From positions 10,873,240 to 10,937,239 of the forward strand of contig CM028338.1 in assembly GCA_016647705.1 (NCBI GenBank): DNA of 64,000 nt. Direction: 5' to 3'. Source of the stretch: Eucommia ulmoides. Taxonomy: Eukaryota > Streptophyta > Magnoliopsida > Garryales > Eucommiaceae. Made by a program: the position numbers and the translations under genes. The notes beneath the pieces are model-generated. The model saw only the letters and a list, made by a program, of their open reading frames with translations, ran no database searches and was not told the DNA's origin. Below are positions 33,290 to 44,232 of the stretch, piece by piece. How positions within the stretch are numbered: the stretch's first letter is position 1; every line of letters starts with the position of its first letter.

Positions 33290-34780
33290 GGGCAGTCTAT
33301 GCACCGACCACCCTTGTTTGCAGGTGAAAGTTACTCGTTTTGGAAAGACAAGATTAAAGCCATTCTTTAGGCTACAAATTATGACGTGTGGCTAACAATC
33401 AAGGATTCTCCATTTATTCCAATGGAAAACGAAGTTGAGAGGAAGAAGGAATAACTCACTGCTTTCGATAAGTAGAAACTCTCTATTAATTCTCAAGTTA
33501 TCAATATTCTCTTTTGTTCTTTAGATGCTAATGAGTAATCTAGAGTTTCAGGTTGTAAATCTGCAAAAGAGATGTGGGATAAGCTACAAGTTACCCACGA
33601 AGAGATAAGTCAAGTGAAGCAGTCAAAGATCAATGCACTCATGAGAAAATTTGAGTTGTTTAGGATAGAAGAGAATGAATCGATTCATGAGATGTACACT
33701 CGCTTCAACAACATATGCAATAATATGAACCAACTCGGAAAGTTGTACTCCGTGGAGAATAGAGTACGAAAGGTCCCTAACGAAAATATGGGAGTCAAAG
33801 GTGACGGCAATCGAGGAAGCCAAGGATCTTGGCAAATACGACATCGATGATCTAATTGGTAATTTGTTGACTCATGAATCGGCGATCAAAGGCTATGAGG
33901 ATGATACCGAAAATAGCAAGAGGAAATCCTTGGCCCTAAAAGTTCAAAAAATTGAAGAAGTGGATGACAGTGATGATAAAAGCCTTGATAGTAAGCAAGA
34001 GAAGAATGTATCACTTCTCACAAATAATTTTAGAAGAATGACTTGGCAAACATTCCGGGGGAAAAAAATCTCAACACGTCCAAAGTGGAATGCTATAACT
34101 ATCGTAAAACCGGTCATTTTCAAAATGATTGCCTCGAATAGAAGAAGGATAAAGATAAGGAGAAGAAGAAGAAGAAAGAAAAAAAGAGTAAGAAGAAATC
34201 GATGAAGGCTACATGGGATAATACCAATTCAAGTAGCTAAGAAGAATCAAATAATGAGGATTCATCCATGCTTGCATTAATGGCCACTGGTGGTGAGGTA
34301 ACCAACTGTTCAAGTTCTTGTTGTTTAAATTTTGATGAATTATTTGATATTTATTAAGAACTCTCACATGATTATAAAAACCAGAGTTCTAAAAAAAATG
34401 CCTTTCAAAGTACAAATAACACATTAAACAAGCAAGTGGTGGATTATGAATTTGAAAACAATGGGTTGAAATCTAAATTGATGGATTTACAATCAATTGT
34501 TCTCAAATTTACTGACGGTGAAAATAATTTGAAAATGCTTGTGGGAAGTTCACGTGGAGTTTTTGATAAGGCCAGTGTTGGATTTCAGAAAAATCTTAAA
34601 CAAAAGCACTTTCATAAATTCTTTTCTAAAAATCAAAGATCTTGTTAGATGTTTTAAATGTAACGTTATGGGGCATACTATTCGTAGATGTTTTGCAAAA
34701 CTATCTAACTGTAGACAAGTTTGAGTTCCAAAAGGAACAAAAATTATCCCGACTAACAAGATTAGACCCACGTAGGCAGG
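33290..34780 (+). pseudogene. Copia A gag region remnant
   Basis: Contains a UBN2-like copia gag: MWDKLQVTHEEISQVKQSKI, RKFELFRIEENESIHEMYTR and FNNICNNMNQLG near 33570-33750. Then KDLGKYDIDDLIGNLLTHES near 33815-33880, a lysine-rich tail, and a CCHC knuckle CFKCNVMGHTIRRC near 34650-34695. The layout fits SIRE/Maximus gag. Broken at several points. Confidence 0.88.
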
Positions 34781-34849
34781 GTACCACTTAGAAACTATTT
34801 GAGGTGCTCCTTGCAGGTTATTCTAAAAGTATCAATAAGCAAGGACAAA

Positions 34850-36190
34850 TGGTTCCTAGATAGTGGTTGTTCTCAACACATGACGTAAGAAAAAGAAAAA
34901 TTTACATCTTTGACACCTAAAGATGGAGGTCATGTGACTTTTGGAGACAAAGCAAAGGGTAAAATTATCGGTATAGATAATATTGAAAATGATACTACTA
35001 TGATTAAAGATGTGTTACTAGTTGATGGACTTAAACATAATTTGTTTAGTATTAGTCAACTATGTGACAAGGGATACAATGTTATATTTGATCATGATAG
35101 ATGCATCATTAAAAATAGTCATGATAGCAGTATTTTGCTAGTTGCATCACGTTTTGAGAATATTTATACTTGCCCTTTTGATGATTTTAATTCTCAAAAT
35201 TTACCTTGTTTGAATGCTTTATATGAGAATAGTTGGTTATGGCATAGAATACTTGGGCATGCTAGTATGGAGTTAATTTCTAACTTATCTAAGAAGAGTC
35301 TTGTACGTAGCCAATCTGATTTGAAATATGTAAAGAATAAAGTATGGGATGCATGTCAATTAGGCAAGTAAGTTCGATCATCATTTAAGAAAAAGATGCA
35401 CGCGTCCACATCTAGATTTCTTGAATTATTGCATCTTTATTTATTTGAGCCTAACTCTGTTGCTAGTTTTGGTAGTAAGTTCTATGCATTTGTTAGTGTT
35501 GATGACTATTCTAGACTTACCTGGGTATACTTTCTTGCTAAGAAAAGTAAAGTTGCTTCCGTTCTTGCTAAATTTTGTAAACATGTTCAAAATGAGAAGC
35601 AATCTTCTATTATTAACATTCTTAGTGACCGATGAAGAGAATTTAAGAATGATGAAGTCGTAATCTACTGTGATAAGCATGGTTATGCTCACAACTTTTC
35701 TACACCAAGATCACCGCAACAAAATGGTGTAGTAGAAAGGAAGAACAGAACGCTTCAATAGATGGCCAGAACAATGATAAATGAAAATTGTTTGCCAACC
35801 TACTTCGGGGCCAAAGCAGTAAGTATCGCTTGTCACGTGGTAAACCGGGTATCAATTCGTAGAGGGTTAAACAAAATCCCATATGAAATCTGGAATGGTA
35901 AGACTCCAAATATTTCATATTTTAAATTCTTTGGATACAAATGTTTCATTTGGAATGACAAAGATAATCTAGAAAAATTTGATGCTAAATCCGATTATGG
36001 GATTTTTCTTGGCTACTAACAGTAAAGCTTATAGAGTTTATAATAAACGTACTTTAATAGTAGAAGAAACTATGCATGTTATTTTTGAGGAAGTTGATCC
36101 ATACTTGTCGAGAAAGGTTTTGGATGATGATGATACAGGTATCTTAAATAACCAAAACCAAGGTAATGATGCACCAAATCAGTCTTAACA
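34850..36190 (+). pseudogene. Copia A protease and integrase region remnant
   Basis: Aspartic protease trace DSGCSQHM near 34858-34881, GAG-pre-integrase with HxxxH-type LWHRILGHAS near 35240-35265, integrase core near 35440-35760 (VDDYSRLTWVYFLAKKSK), then the integrase C-terminal end YEIWNGKTPNISYFKFFGYK near 35880-35940. Part of a broken polyprotein. Confidence 0.88.
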
Positions 36191-36398
36191 AGAGAAGGAA
36201 TCTAAGGAGAAGGATTTGACATTATCAAGAGCTATAAAGAGAGTACCAGGGCATTCAATTAAAGAAATCATCGGTAATTTCGAAAAAAGTGTAAGTACTC
36301 GATCTTCTCTTAGGGATATAATTAATCTTGCTATCTTATCTCAAATTGAGCCTAAAAATATAAATGAGACGCTAATTGATGAATTTTGAATTTTCGCA

Positions 36399-37790
36399 AT
36401 GCAAGATGAATTAGTTCAATTTGAATGGAACAAAGTATGGTGTCTTGTTCCGAGACCGGATTTTTATTCAATTATTGGTACTAAATGGGTATTTAGAAAC
36501 AAAAAGGATGAATCTGGTATGGTACTTAAAAATAAAGCAAGATTAGTGGCACAGGAATATAATAAAGAGGAAGGAATTGATTATGATGAAACTTATACTC
36601 CTGTTATTAGACTAAAAGCAATTAGAATACTATACACCTTTTCATTTTCACATAATTTTAAGCTATATCAAATGGATGTAAAGAGTGTATTTCTAAATGG
36701 CTTTCTAGCTGAAGAAGTTTATGTAGAACAACCCCCGGGATTTGAACGTGACAAATTTTCCGATCATGTATTTAAACTTCGCAAGGCTTTGTACGGGCTC
36801 AAACAAGCGCCTAGAGTTTGGTATGAGAGACTTAGCCGATATTTGATCGAAAATTATTTTCAAAGAGGTATTTGTGATATAATACTATTTGTAAAGCAAA
36901 CTGATTTTGATATCCTATTAGTATAAGTATATGTTAATGATATAATTTTTGGATCTACTAATGAGGATCTTTGCCAAGAGTTTCCTAAGTTAATGCAGGA
37001 TGAATTTGAAATGAGTATGATGGGAAAGTTGAATTTCTTTCTTGGATTGCAAATTAAGGAAACCAAATAAGGGATATTTATAAACCAAGCTAAATACACC
37101 AATGAGCTATTAAAGAAAATGGCTTGGAAGGAGCTAAAGAGTACAAAACTCCCATGGCAACAGTTACAAAAATTGAAAAATATGATAAGGGCAAAAGCGT
37201 TAATGAAAAGATGTATCGAGGTATGATTAGTAGCTTATTATATTTAACTGCTAGTAGACTTGACATTATGTATAGTATTTGTCTTTGTGCTAGATTTCAA
37301 TCTTGCCCTAAAGAATTGCACTTGACTGCGGTTAAGCGAATTTTTCGTTATTTAAAGGGGACGACTGACCTAGGTTTATGTTATCCTAGGGGGAGTGATT
37401 TTAAATTGATAAGTTACTCTCACGTTGACTTTACCGGTTGCAAAGTTGAGCAAAAAAGTACAAGCGGATCATGTCATTTGTTAGGACAAGCTTTGGTTTC
37501 TTGGTCAAGCAAGAAACAGAATTCGATAGCCTTGTTTACTACTGAGGCTAAATACATAGCAGCAGGTAACTGTTGTGCTCAAATTTTATATATTAGGAAA
37601 CAGTTAAATGATTTTGAAATTTGGATGGAGGAGGTCCCGATCTTTTGTGATAATAAAAGTGCTATATGTCTAAATAAAAATTCTACACAGTACTCACGAA
37701 CTAAGCACATAGAGATTAGACATCACTTTATTCGTGATCACATTAAAAAAAAAAAAAAAAAAAGATATTATTATTGAGAATCTTGATACC
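36399..37790 (+). pseudogene. Copia A reverse transcriptase and RNase H remnant
   Basis: RT landmarks: GTKWVFRNKKDESG, NKARLVAQEYNKEEGIDY, LYQMDVKSVFLNGFL, VYVEQPPGFE and LYGLKQAPRVWYERL (36470-36835). RNase H landmarks: ADFTGCKV-like segment near 37420-37445 and KSTSGSCHLLGQALVSWSSK (37455-37515), followed by the tail motif TKHIEIRHHFIRD near 37700-37740. Order is diagnostic of Ty1/copia. Broken at several points. Confidence 0.9.
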
Positions 37791-38256
37791 TCCGACCAGC
37801 TTGCTGATATTTTTACCAAACCATTAGTGGAAGATCAGTTTGTGAAAATTATTTGCGGTTTGGGTATGGGTATGCATAATGATGTTTACCTAGAGTGAGT
37901 TACATGCTTGTTGTTTTCTCCTTTCCTACCTAAATTTGTTTTTGAAGATGACAAAAGGGGATAAATGAGTGATGTTTTATTTAGGGAGAGTATTCTAAAA
38001 CTGTGTTTTAATGAAAAAGGGAGAAATGAGTGATGTTTTATTTAGGGCTAGTATTCTAAAACTTTGTTTTAATAAAAAGGGAGAAATTTAAAAAATTGTG
38101 CTTTATTGAGTATTTTTTAAATTGTGCTTTATTGAAATCTTCATTGTGACGCTTTAATGAGTTAAAGAACCCGTCCTTGGATTTAGGGGGAGTGTGGTTA
38201 TATTTTACTTTTAAGAAAACATCAAAGTTAATTGTCATCATTAAAAAGGGGGTGAT
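37791..38256 (+). other. Copia A 3' untranslated part and purine tract
   Basis: After the pol end (LADIFTKPL near 37800-37830) there is about 430 bp of AT-rich sequence with short repeats of GAGTGATGTTTTATTTAGGG. It ends in a purine tract TTAAAAAGGGGGTGAT that touches the LTR. No env-like frame. Confidence 0.7.
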
Positions 38257-40357
38257 TGTTGATCTCAAGACTTTGATGAACAATTAAGTATTGATGTTTT
38301 TGTGGAACTAACGTTTGATCAAATGTTTCAGTGATTTAAAATTCCAGTAATGAAGATGTCAAATTGAATGGACGCTAAATGAAGATGTCAAATGGAATGG
38401 ATGCTAAATGAAGATATCAAGATGATGAAGAAGTATTATGAGTTTGAACAAACTGGGGAAAATAACCTAGGCAAATATTAACTCTTAATATCTCATTTAG
38501 GAACACACACATGGCACAAAATAAATCTTATCTTCTATGTGTGTTTTTGTTAAGTATATTTATTCGCTCCTATGTGAATTAAAAAAAATATTTTTGAATG
38601 ACTAAAATAGAATATAAGAGTATTAGTGGAGCTTATTTAAATATAAAAATGGATAAAGGGGCAAAATCGTAATAGAAAGTAGGTTAAAAACGAGATCAGA
38701 TAAGCGATTCAGAAGGAGGCAGTCGATTGAGGAGTTGACCAGAGAAAGAAGATAAAACATCCTGAATTGAAGAGTCAATCGATCGGTCGACCTGTGAAAA
38801 CATCTGAACTCTCTGAATCAGCGAGTCGACCGAGCGGTCGACTAGTAGAAGCATGACAAACTCTTTGAATCTACGAGTCGACCGAGCAATCGACCTATGC
38901 TCACTGCGGCGATAGTTTGGCTGCAAGTTGAGTTGGGTAGTCGACTTGGCAGTCGACTGAATATGCTGGTTCAGGATATTGTTTGATCCGATTTTAAATC
39001 CAAAAGTAGCCGTTTTTTATTAGGATTTGAGAGAGATTTTAGGGATATTCTTACTATTTAAGACATGGTTCATATACTAATTAAATCCTTTCAATATGGT
39101 TCATTTAATGTTAATGTTTCTCAATTTGGTACTTGAAATAGATTGTCCACTTACTTATTTTGATTAAGAAATACTTTGGGGATTTAATTGAGAGTTTTAA
39201 AAGTTGTTCTTAAATGAAATTGAACCTAAATGAAGTCCTTATGTGATAAGGGGTCTATAAGAGTATTTTATTGTCATAACACTTGTAAACTAGCCGTTAG
39301 GAGACAGATTACATGTGCATTTATATAGACTTGCGAATTTTCTAAGAATAGATAATCATTCGGAGATAAAATCAATTTATATCATTTTGAGAGAGATTTT
39401 ATAAGAGTTGTCATTCTATGATACAGTGAGCTACTCTCAGAGTGATTCTAATAATCAACTGCGATCTATTCTTGCTGATACCGAATTTAAAGCTATACTG
39501 TTCTAATCATTATTTCTGTGGATTCCGGGTGAGATCTTTCCATATTATTTATTATTTATTATTTTATTTTGCAAATTGATCTTGAATCTAATTACGTGCT
39601 TCAATTTTCTACCCATATTCTTGTTAAATCATATTTCTGTATCTCACGTATTTCTATCACGAGTTGGGATATTAATTGAGTATTTATTTGACTGGAGTGG
39701 TAGAAGCTCAGAGTGAGATTTACTTATCAATTTTTGTATTGGTGAGTTGTGACGAATTAAATATAATTAGAGATATTTAATCAAGGGTAGTAGGATTTTA
39801 GTCTCTTCCTGTAAAGAGATTAAGGTAGTGATTCTTCCTAGATAAGAATTGCGTTTTTTGTTGAGTGATATTGTAACGGTTCAATCCTTACTAGGTAAAA
39901 GGATATTTGGAGTATTTTGGTAAGGTTTTGATTCTTGAGTCTTAGTGTTAAAAAAAATTAGGTTATTCTTTAGCATGTAAAAAGTAGAGGTTCTTCCTTA
40001 ACCTGTGAAAAGAAAATTGCAAAGGTTAATTCTGAGCCTCTAAAAGAATCGGTGTGTGAGTTTGGCTCCTACCTTTAAAGAAATCTTAGTTTTAGTAGGT
40101 GTGACCTTCGTGGAGCTCGGAGGACTGGATTAGCCAAGAGTGGCTTGGTGAACTAGTATAAATCTCCGGTGTGCTGCTTTCTTAATTTGTTTATTTTGGT
40201 TGTTTGGGTGTGCACTTAGATTTATTTTAATTCCGCTGTGATATAAAGATAATAATTAATTTAGGTATAAAATTAATTATTTGATTTATTCAAGTATATT
40301 CTGATAATATTTTTTAATTACCTGATTCACCCCCCCCTCTTGAGTATTCTATTAGGC

Positions 40358-40362
<5 letters not shown>
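38257..40362 (+). repeat. 3' LTR of copia A
   Basis: Starts TGTTGATCTCAAGACTTT, ends TTAGGCCAACA. Compared with the 5' LTR it has an extra ~30-bp internal duplication of GCTAAATGAAGATGTCAA near 38371-38418. Confidence 0.93.
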
Positions 40363-40367
<5 letters not shown>

Positions 40368-40393
<26 letters not shown>

Positions 40394-40589
40394 TTCTAAA
40401 TTACATTAATCTCCCTTAATTATTTTTAAGTTATCATTTGAGCCCAAAACAAAATTAATATTTTTAAAATTACTAATTGACCCCTAAAATTTTAACTTAA
40501 GTTAGAAATAACACCGTTTACCCCGTTATTTTCTAAATGTTATAAAATGTGGCTAATGAATATGCACATGCAGAAATTAGGGTCTTACA
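40368..40589 (-). repeat. 5' LTR of the gypsy element, second part
   Basis: The rest of the gypsy LTR after the copia insertion. It ends AGGGTCTTACA like 25306-25316 and is followed by the GTACA duplication. Confidence 0.9.
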
Positions 40590-40670
40590 GTACATCTAGC
40601 TAAAAACATAAAACTGACCTTAACCTTAAGGGCAGGCAGGGAAGTATCAACTTTCCCCTTGAAAAGATAA

Positions 40671-41775
40671 GGGCCCGTTTGGTAACCGTTTCGTGCCCAT
40701 CCTGTGCAGTAGGATCAAAATGGGATGGGATGGGATGAGAATTTTGTTTCCTTCTTGTGAACATAATCACGTTTGGCAATGATAAATTTTTTTGGTTCTG
40801 GGAATAGAATCGCGTTTGATAATGATTTTATCTAAGAAATCAAGAACGAACCTTAAACCACAATCAAGAAATTATCACACAATCAAACCCTAAATCACAA
40901 TCAAGAAATCATTAGCCAATCCAACCCTAAAACCCAGTTGAAATCAAAATTCTAAACCACAATCAAAATCAAAATCGAAATCCGAAACCCCAATCGAAAT
41001 CAAGATTTTGAAATCGATTTCATTTTGGAAATCGAACCTCTTGTTCGATTTTGATTTCGAAAATGAAATCGAACCTATTTTTTGATTGATTTTGATTAAA
41101 TTTTTTAAACAATCGAAACCCTATTTTGATTTTGAAATCGAAACCATAGTTTTGATTTCGAAAACGAAATTGAAATCAAGGTTTCGATTTAGTTCGATTT
41201 CGATGCTAAGAAGACGAAGATAATGACAGACGAATGAGATGGAAGATGGAAAAGAAGCAGACGACGGCGACGACGATGGAGGACAAAAAAGAAGAAGACA
41301 AAGGCAATAAATGATAGAGAAGAAGCAGATGACGACGATAGAGTTTGGAGAAGAAGTAGACGGAGGTGAAGCAGGCGGAGGAAGACGACAATAGACGAGG
41401 AGAAGGACGGACGACAAGAGGAGAAGTTGGTCGGAGGACGACGAAGAACAGGAGATAAGCAAAAGGAAGAAGCTCATTGAAGAAAAAGGGGAAAAAAAAA
41501 AAAACAAAAGGTCAAAAAGTTTTAAGAGGAGATCTCACTGACAAATCAAAAAATGATCATCATGTCCTTTTCAGGGAATGGAAATAGGATGGGAATGATA
41601 GGAAACAACTTTGTTTTGTTTCTTATTTATATACAAAAAAGTGGGATGGGTTCTCGTTTTGGAATGGAATGAGAACGGAAACTGGATTTACCAAACACTA
41701 TTCTCAAACAGAAATTCCAAAAATTTGGGAATGGGATAAGAATTTTTGGGATGAAAACGGTTACCAAACGGGACC
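40671..41775. mobile_element. PIF/Harbinger-like non-autonomous element (1,105 bp)
   Basis: TAA duplications flank it (40668-40670 and 41776-41778). Terminal inverted repeats are GGGCCCGTTTGGTAACCG at the left and the reverse complement of GGTCCCGTTTGGTAACCG at the right, one mismatch. Subterminal GGGATGGGATGAGAA-like motifs face each other. The middle is unusual: repeated AATCAAGAAATC and CGATTTTGATTTCGAAA phrases (40850-41200) and a purine-rich GACGA/GAAGAAG stretch (41200-41470). No transposase. The minus-strand Ser-rich ORFs (41121-41507) come from the purine-rich tract. Related to 21632-22214. Confidence 0.78.
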
Positions 41776-42191
41776 TAAAGTTCTTTGGGATAAGTTATAT
41801 GGTCCACACTCCATATTGATAAATCTCCATGTTTCTCCATCCTAGCTAAGTTGACCACAAAAATGGCTAAAGTTTTAAGCAAAGCTTCAGCCCCAACCCA
41901 GACCTCTGATATTGCTACTGTTCCAATCAGCATCAAGTTGGATGGCACCAACTATGCTCTTTGGTCCCAGGTGGTCAAGATGTATATCTTGGGCAAAGAC
42001 AAACTAGGATACATAAACGACGATCTACCTCAACCTCCTCAGATAGACTCTACTTTTTGACGATAGTGCACTGAAAATGCTATTGTTAAAGAATGGTTGA
42101 TTAATTCTATGGACCTCTTATCGGTAACTTTATTCGCTTCCCAATAGCCAAGTTGGTGTGGGATGCAATTGCTACTACATACTTTAATGAT
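41776..42191 (+). mobile_element. Older copia fragment, gag start
   Basis: From 41863 this reads as the start of a copia gag: a short N-terminus then ISIKLDGTNYALWSQVVKMY, the LDGxNYxxW motif that opens most plant copia gag proteins. No LTR or primer site could be placed to its left. The fragment is interrupted after the ATGAT site by a probable solo LTR and resumes at 43575. It is distinct in sequence from copia A and B, and older. Broken. Confidence 0.75.
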
Positions 42192-43569
42192 TGTACGATG
42201 AGGTTTTTACACGCTCGCGTATTGACTACTCGCAAGTAGACGAGGTCAAGTTTTAATATAGTGGATCTTTAAGATCGGATATCATTCCACAGGGATGGTG
42301 TGAATAATTGAATACCGCGATTTGCACAGTCTTATATTATCTCGACGGTTCAAGAATTATTTTAAAATTAAACTAATTAAAACTAAGTTAAACTACAATT
42401 AGTGGATTAATCCTAGGTAAGTTGATTACCTGGGGATTGATTTCATTCACTTAATACATGTTTGATTTCGTTTAGTTAACAATACCGGTGTTTATCATAT
42501 CCGACAATCTCGGTATCTATAACTCATTCACTCCCTTTCCCAAGTGTTTAGTAAATGAATACATGACTTCGCGTTGATGCCAAAGTCCCTGTCGAATGTC
42601 TTTTTGAACACATAGTCACGTGAGTCTTGACCCAACCTCATGGATTTCACACTCTCCAACTCTCTCTCGGGTTATTGAAGTGTCGCGTTGTGTTTACCTT
42701 AGTCCGAATCCGGGTTACCTCTCCCGAGTGTTAAACCCCATATTCTCAAATCCAACCCTAATACCTTAACAAACATATTAAAATTGTAATAAAATGATAA
42801 ACACAATCGGATTTAAACACAAACAACCATTAAGGAAACATATATTAGATCAAACAAGTATTTACAGAACTACATCGATTCCTAGCTAATATTTATCTAA
42901 TCTATCATGATCTTGGCCATTGAAATATTAAACCAAGAGGGATTCATCATTATTCACAATAAAACATTAAATTACAACGAGAGAAACAAAAAGAGAAAGA
43001 TCAAATCTTAAAGTGGAGTGGTCTCCACTTTCGCTGAAGATCGATCCGCTAGTGTTTCCTTTTCTCCGAATGATGAATCTCTTCTTTGAGCTCTTCAAGA
43101 GTGGCCAAGGATCACTTCCTCAGGGTTAAAGACGTCCAACCGTCCAAGAGAGTATTTCACAAGTGGGAGAATGGGTTTTATAGGAACAAGATCTCAAAAA
43201 TATCTATTTTGTTGTGTAGAGCTGACCGCCGCAGCGGTAGGATCACGACTGCGGTGGTGGGTAAGTTGGCTAGTTCTCTGATCGTTTACCGCCGCTGCGA
43301 CGGTGGGACTTTAGGCTCAAATATCCCTTCTCTGCATTCTCACCACCACGGCGATGGCTTGATCGTTGTGGCGATGGGTCTGTGTTCTTGAAACATTGTT
43401 CTTTCAACGTTTCTTCACCATTTTCCAACCGTTTTTGCTCGTTTATCGCTTGTTTGCGTCCCTACTCCTAAATTACATAAAAACTACAAAAACCCAATTA
43501 AATATTTACTAATTCACTCGAAAACTACAAAATTCGGCTTAAAAGTAGATAGGTTATTTCAACCTATCA
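42192..43569. mobile_element. Probable solo LTR (1,378 bp)
   Basis: A TG...CA-bounded insertion (TGTACGATGAGG ... CAACCTATCA) inside an older copia gag, with a perfect 5-bp duplication ATGAT at 42187-42191 and 43570-43574. No internal retroelement genes. Left part has CGCAAGTAGACGAGGTCAAG and ATCGGATATCATTCCACAGG, phrases seen widely in plant repeats. The GC-rich part near 43200-43380 gives a spurious ORF (43086-43391). The TG/CA ends and 5-bp duplication fit a solo LTR, but no partner exists in the window to prove it. Confidence 0.65.
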
Positions 43570-43574
43570 ATGAT

Positions 43575-44232
43575 AGCGACACCTCCCAGGTGTATGACCT
43601 CTGGCGACGCGTGACCTGCCTTAAACAGGCTGGCAGCTCTCTTGAAAAATTCTACAATGATCTCCAAGGCCTCTGGCACGAAATCGACTTCTGTCATCCA
43701 AACCCGATAGAATGCCCAACCAATATTCAACATTACAATACCCTAGTTCAAGAAGATTGAGTATATGTATTCTTGGATGGTCTCGATAAACACTTAGACT
43801 ATATCAGAAGTGATGTCCTGCAGATAAATCTATTCTCAATAGTGGAGCAATCCTATGCACATGTCTAGAGAGACGCTCTTCGTCAAGCATGATGACAACG
43901 AGTAGCCCCGATGATATACTAGGAGTAGGTCCGGCATCCACGAGTCTCAAATATGGCTCGCAGTCTCAAGCATCCTCTAGGTCTTTCTCTTTCCATGGTG
44001 GCAAATTCGATTCCAACTCCAAATCTCGAGCTACCTCGGATGACACTGTTGTCACTGTGGGAGTGCAAAGCATACTTGTGAGACCTGCTTCAAGATTCAC
44101 GGATATCCCGATTGGTAGCACGAACTCCAGGCTCCGAAACATCGTGATGGAGGTAAGAATGATGATAACATTGGCAAGGCTGCAGTGGTTGTAGCAGAAC
44201 CATATCTTTTCCTCATTCCAATCGATAGTTCA
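43575..44232 (+). mobile_element. Older copia fragment, further gag
   Basis: Gag-like wording continues on the plus strand (SLEKFYNDLQGLWHEIDF near 43635-43690 and LDGLDKHLDYIRSDVLQI near 43775-43830), typical of copia UBN2-type gag. It ends at the GTTCA site (44228-44232) where copia B is inserted. Broken at several points. Confidence 0.75.

Larger units (their letters stand above)
31144..40362 (+). mobile_element. Ty1/copia SIRE/Maximus-like element A, nested in gypsy LTR
   Basis: A 9.2-kb LTR-to-LTR copia element, flanked by TATAT on both sides (31139-31143 and 40363-40367; weak evidence because the flank is AT repeat). LTRs of 2,065 and 2,106 bp start TGTTGATC and end GGCCAACA. A tRNA-Met-type primer site is at 33211-33225 and a purine run (AAAAAGGGGG) precedes the 3' LTR. 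The interior has gag, protease, integrase, reverse transcriptase and RNase H in copia order. The long LTRs and gag type suggest the SIRE/Maximus lineage; no env-like ORF was seen. It is broken at many points. LTRs differ by about 10% by eye in the first 120 bp, much like those of the gypsy it sits in. Confidence 0.92.
22877..40589 (-). mobile_element. Ty3/gypsy Tekay/Del-like element, holding a nested copia
   Basis: A minus-strand gypsy element with a perfect 5-bp duplication GTACA (22872-22876 and 40590-40594). The 3' LTR is at 22877-25316 (2,440 bp); the 5' LTR is at 28884-40589 but split by a copia element at 31144-40362. Reading on the minus strand, the LTR begins TGTAAGACCC and ends in TGTAACA or its variant. 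A tRNA-Met primer site lies at 28868-28879 and a purine-rich tract beside the other LTR. The interior (25317-28883) is only 3.6 kb. Protease, reverse transcriptase and integrase pieces are present in gypsy order, while gag and most of RNase H appear missing. It is broken at many points. LTRs differ by roughly 8-12% by eye over the first few hundred bases, so it is several million years old. Confidence 0.92.

Noticed and set aside
37791-38256. Possible env-like gene as in some SIRE elements
   Set aside because: Only about 430 bp of AT-rich, repeat-bearing sequence between pol and the 3' LTR; no transmembrane or signal-like frame.
41121-41507. 128-codon Ser/Leu-rich minus-strand ORF
   Set aside because: Shadow of the purine-rich tract within the PIF-like element.
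43086-43391. 101-codon ORF in the solo-LTR-like insertion
   Set aside because: No domain; GC-rich patch of a repeat.
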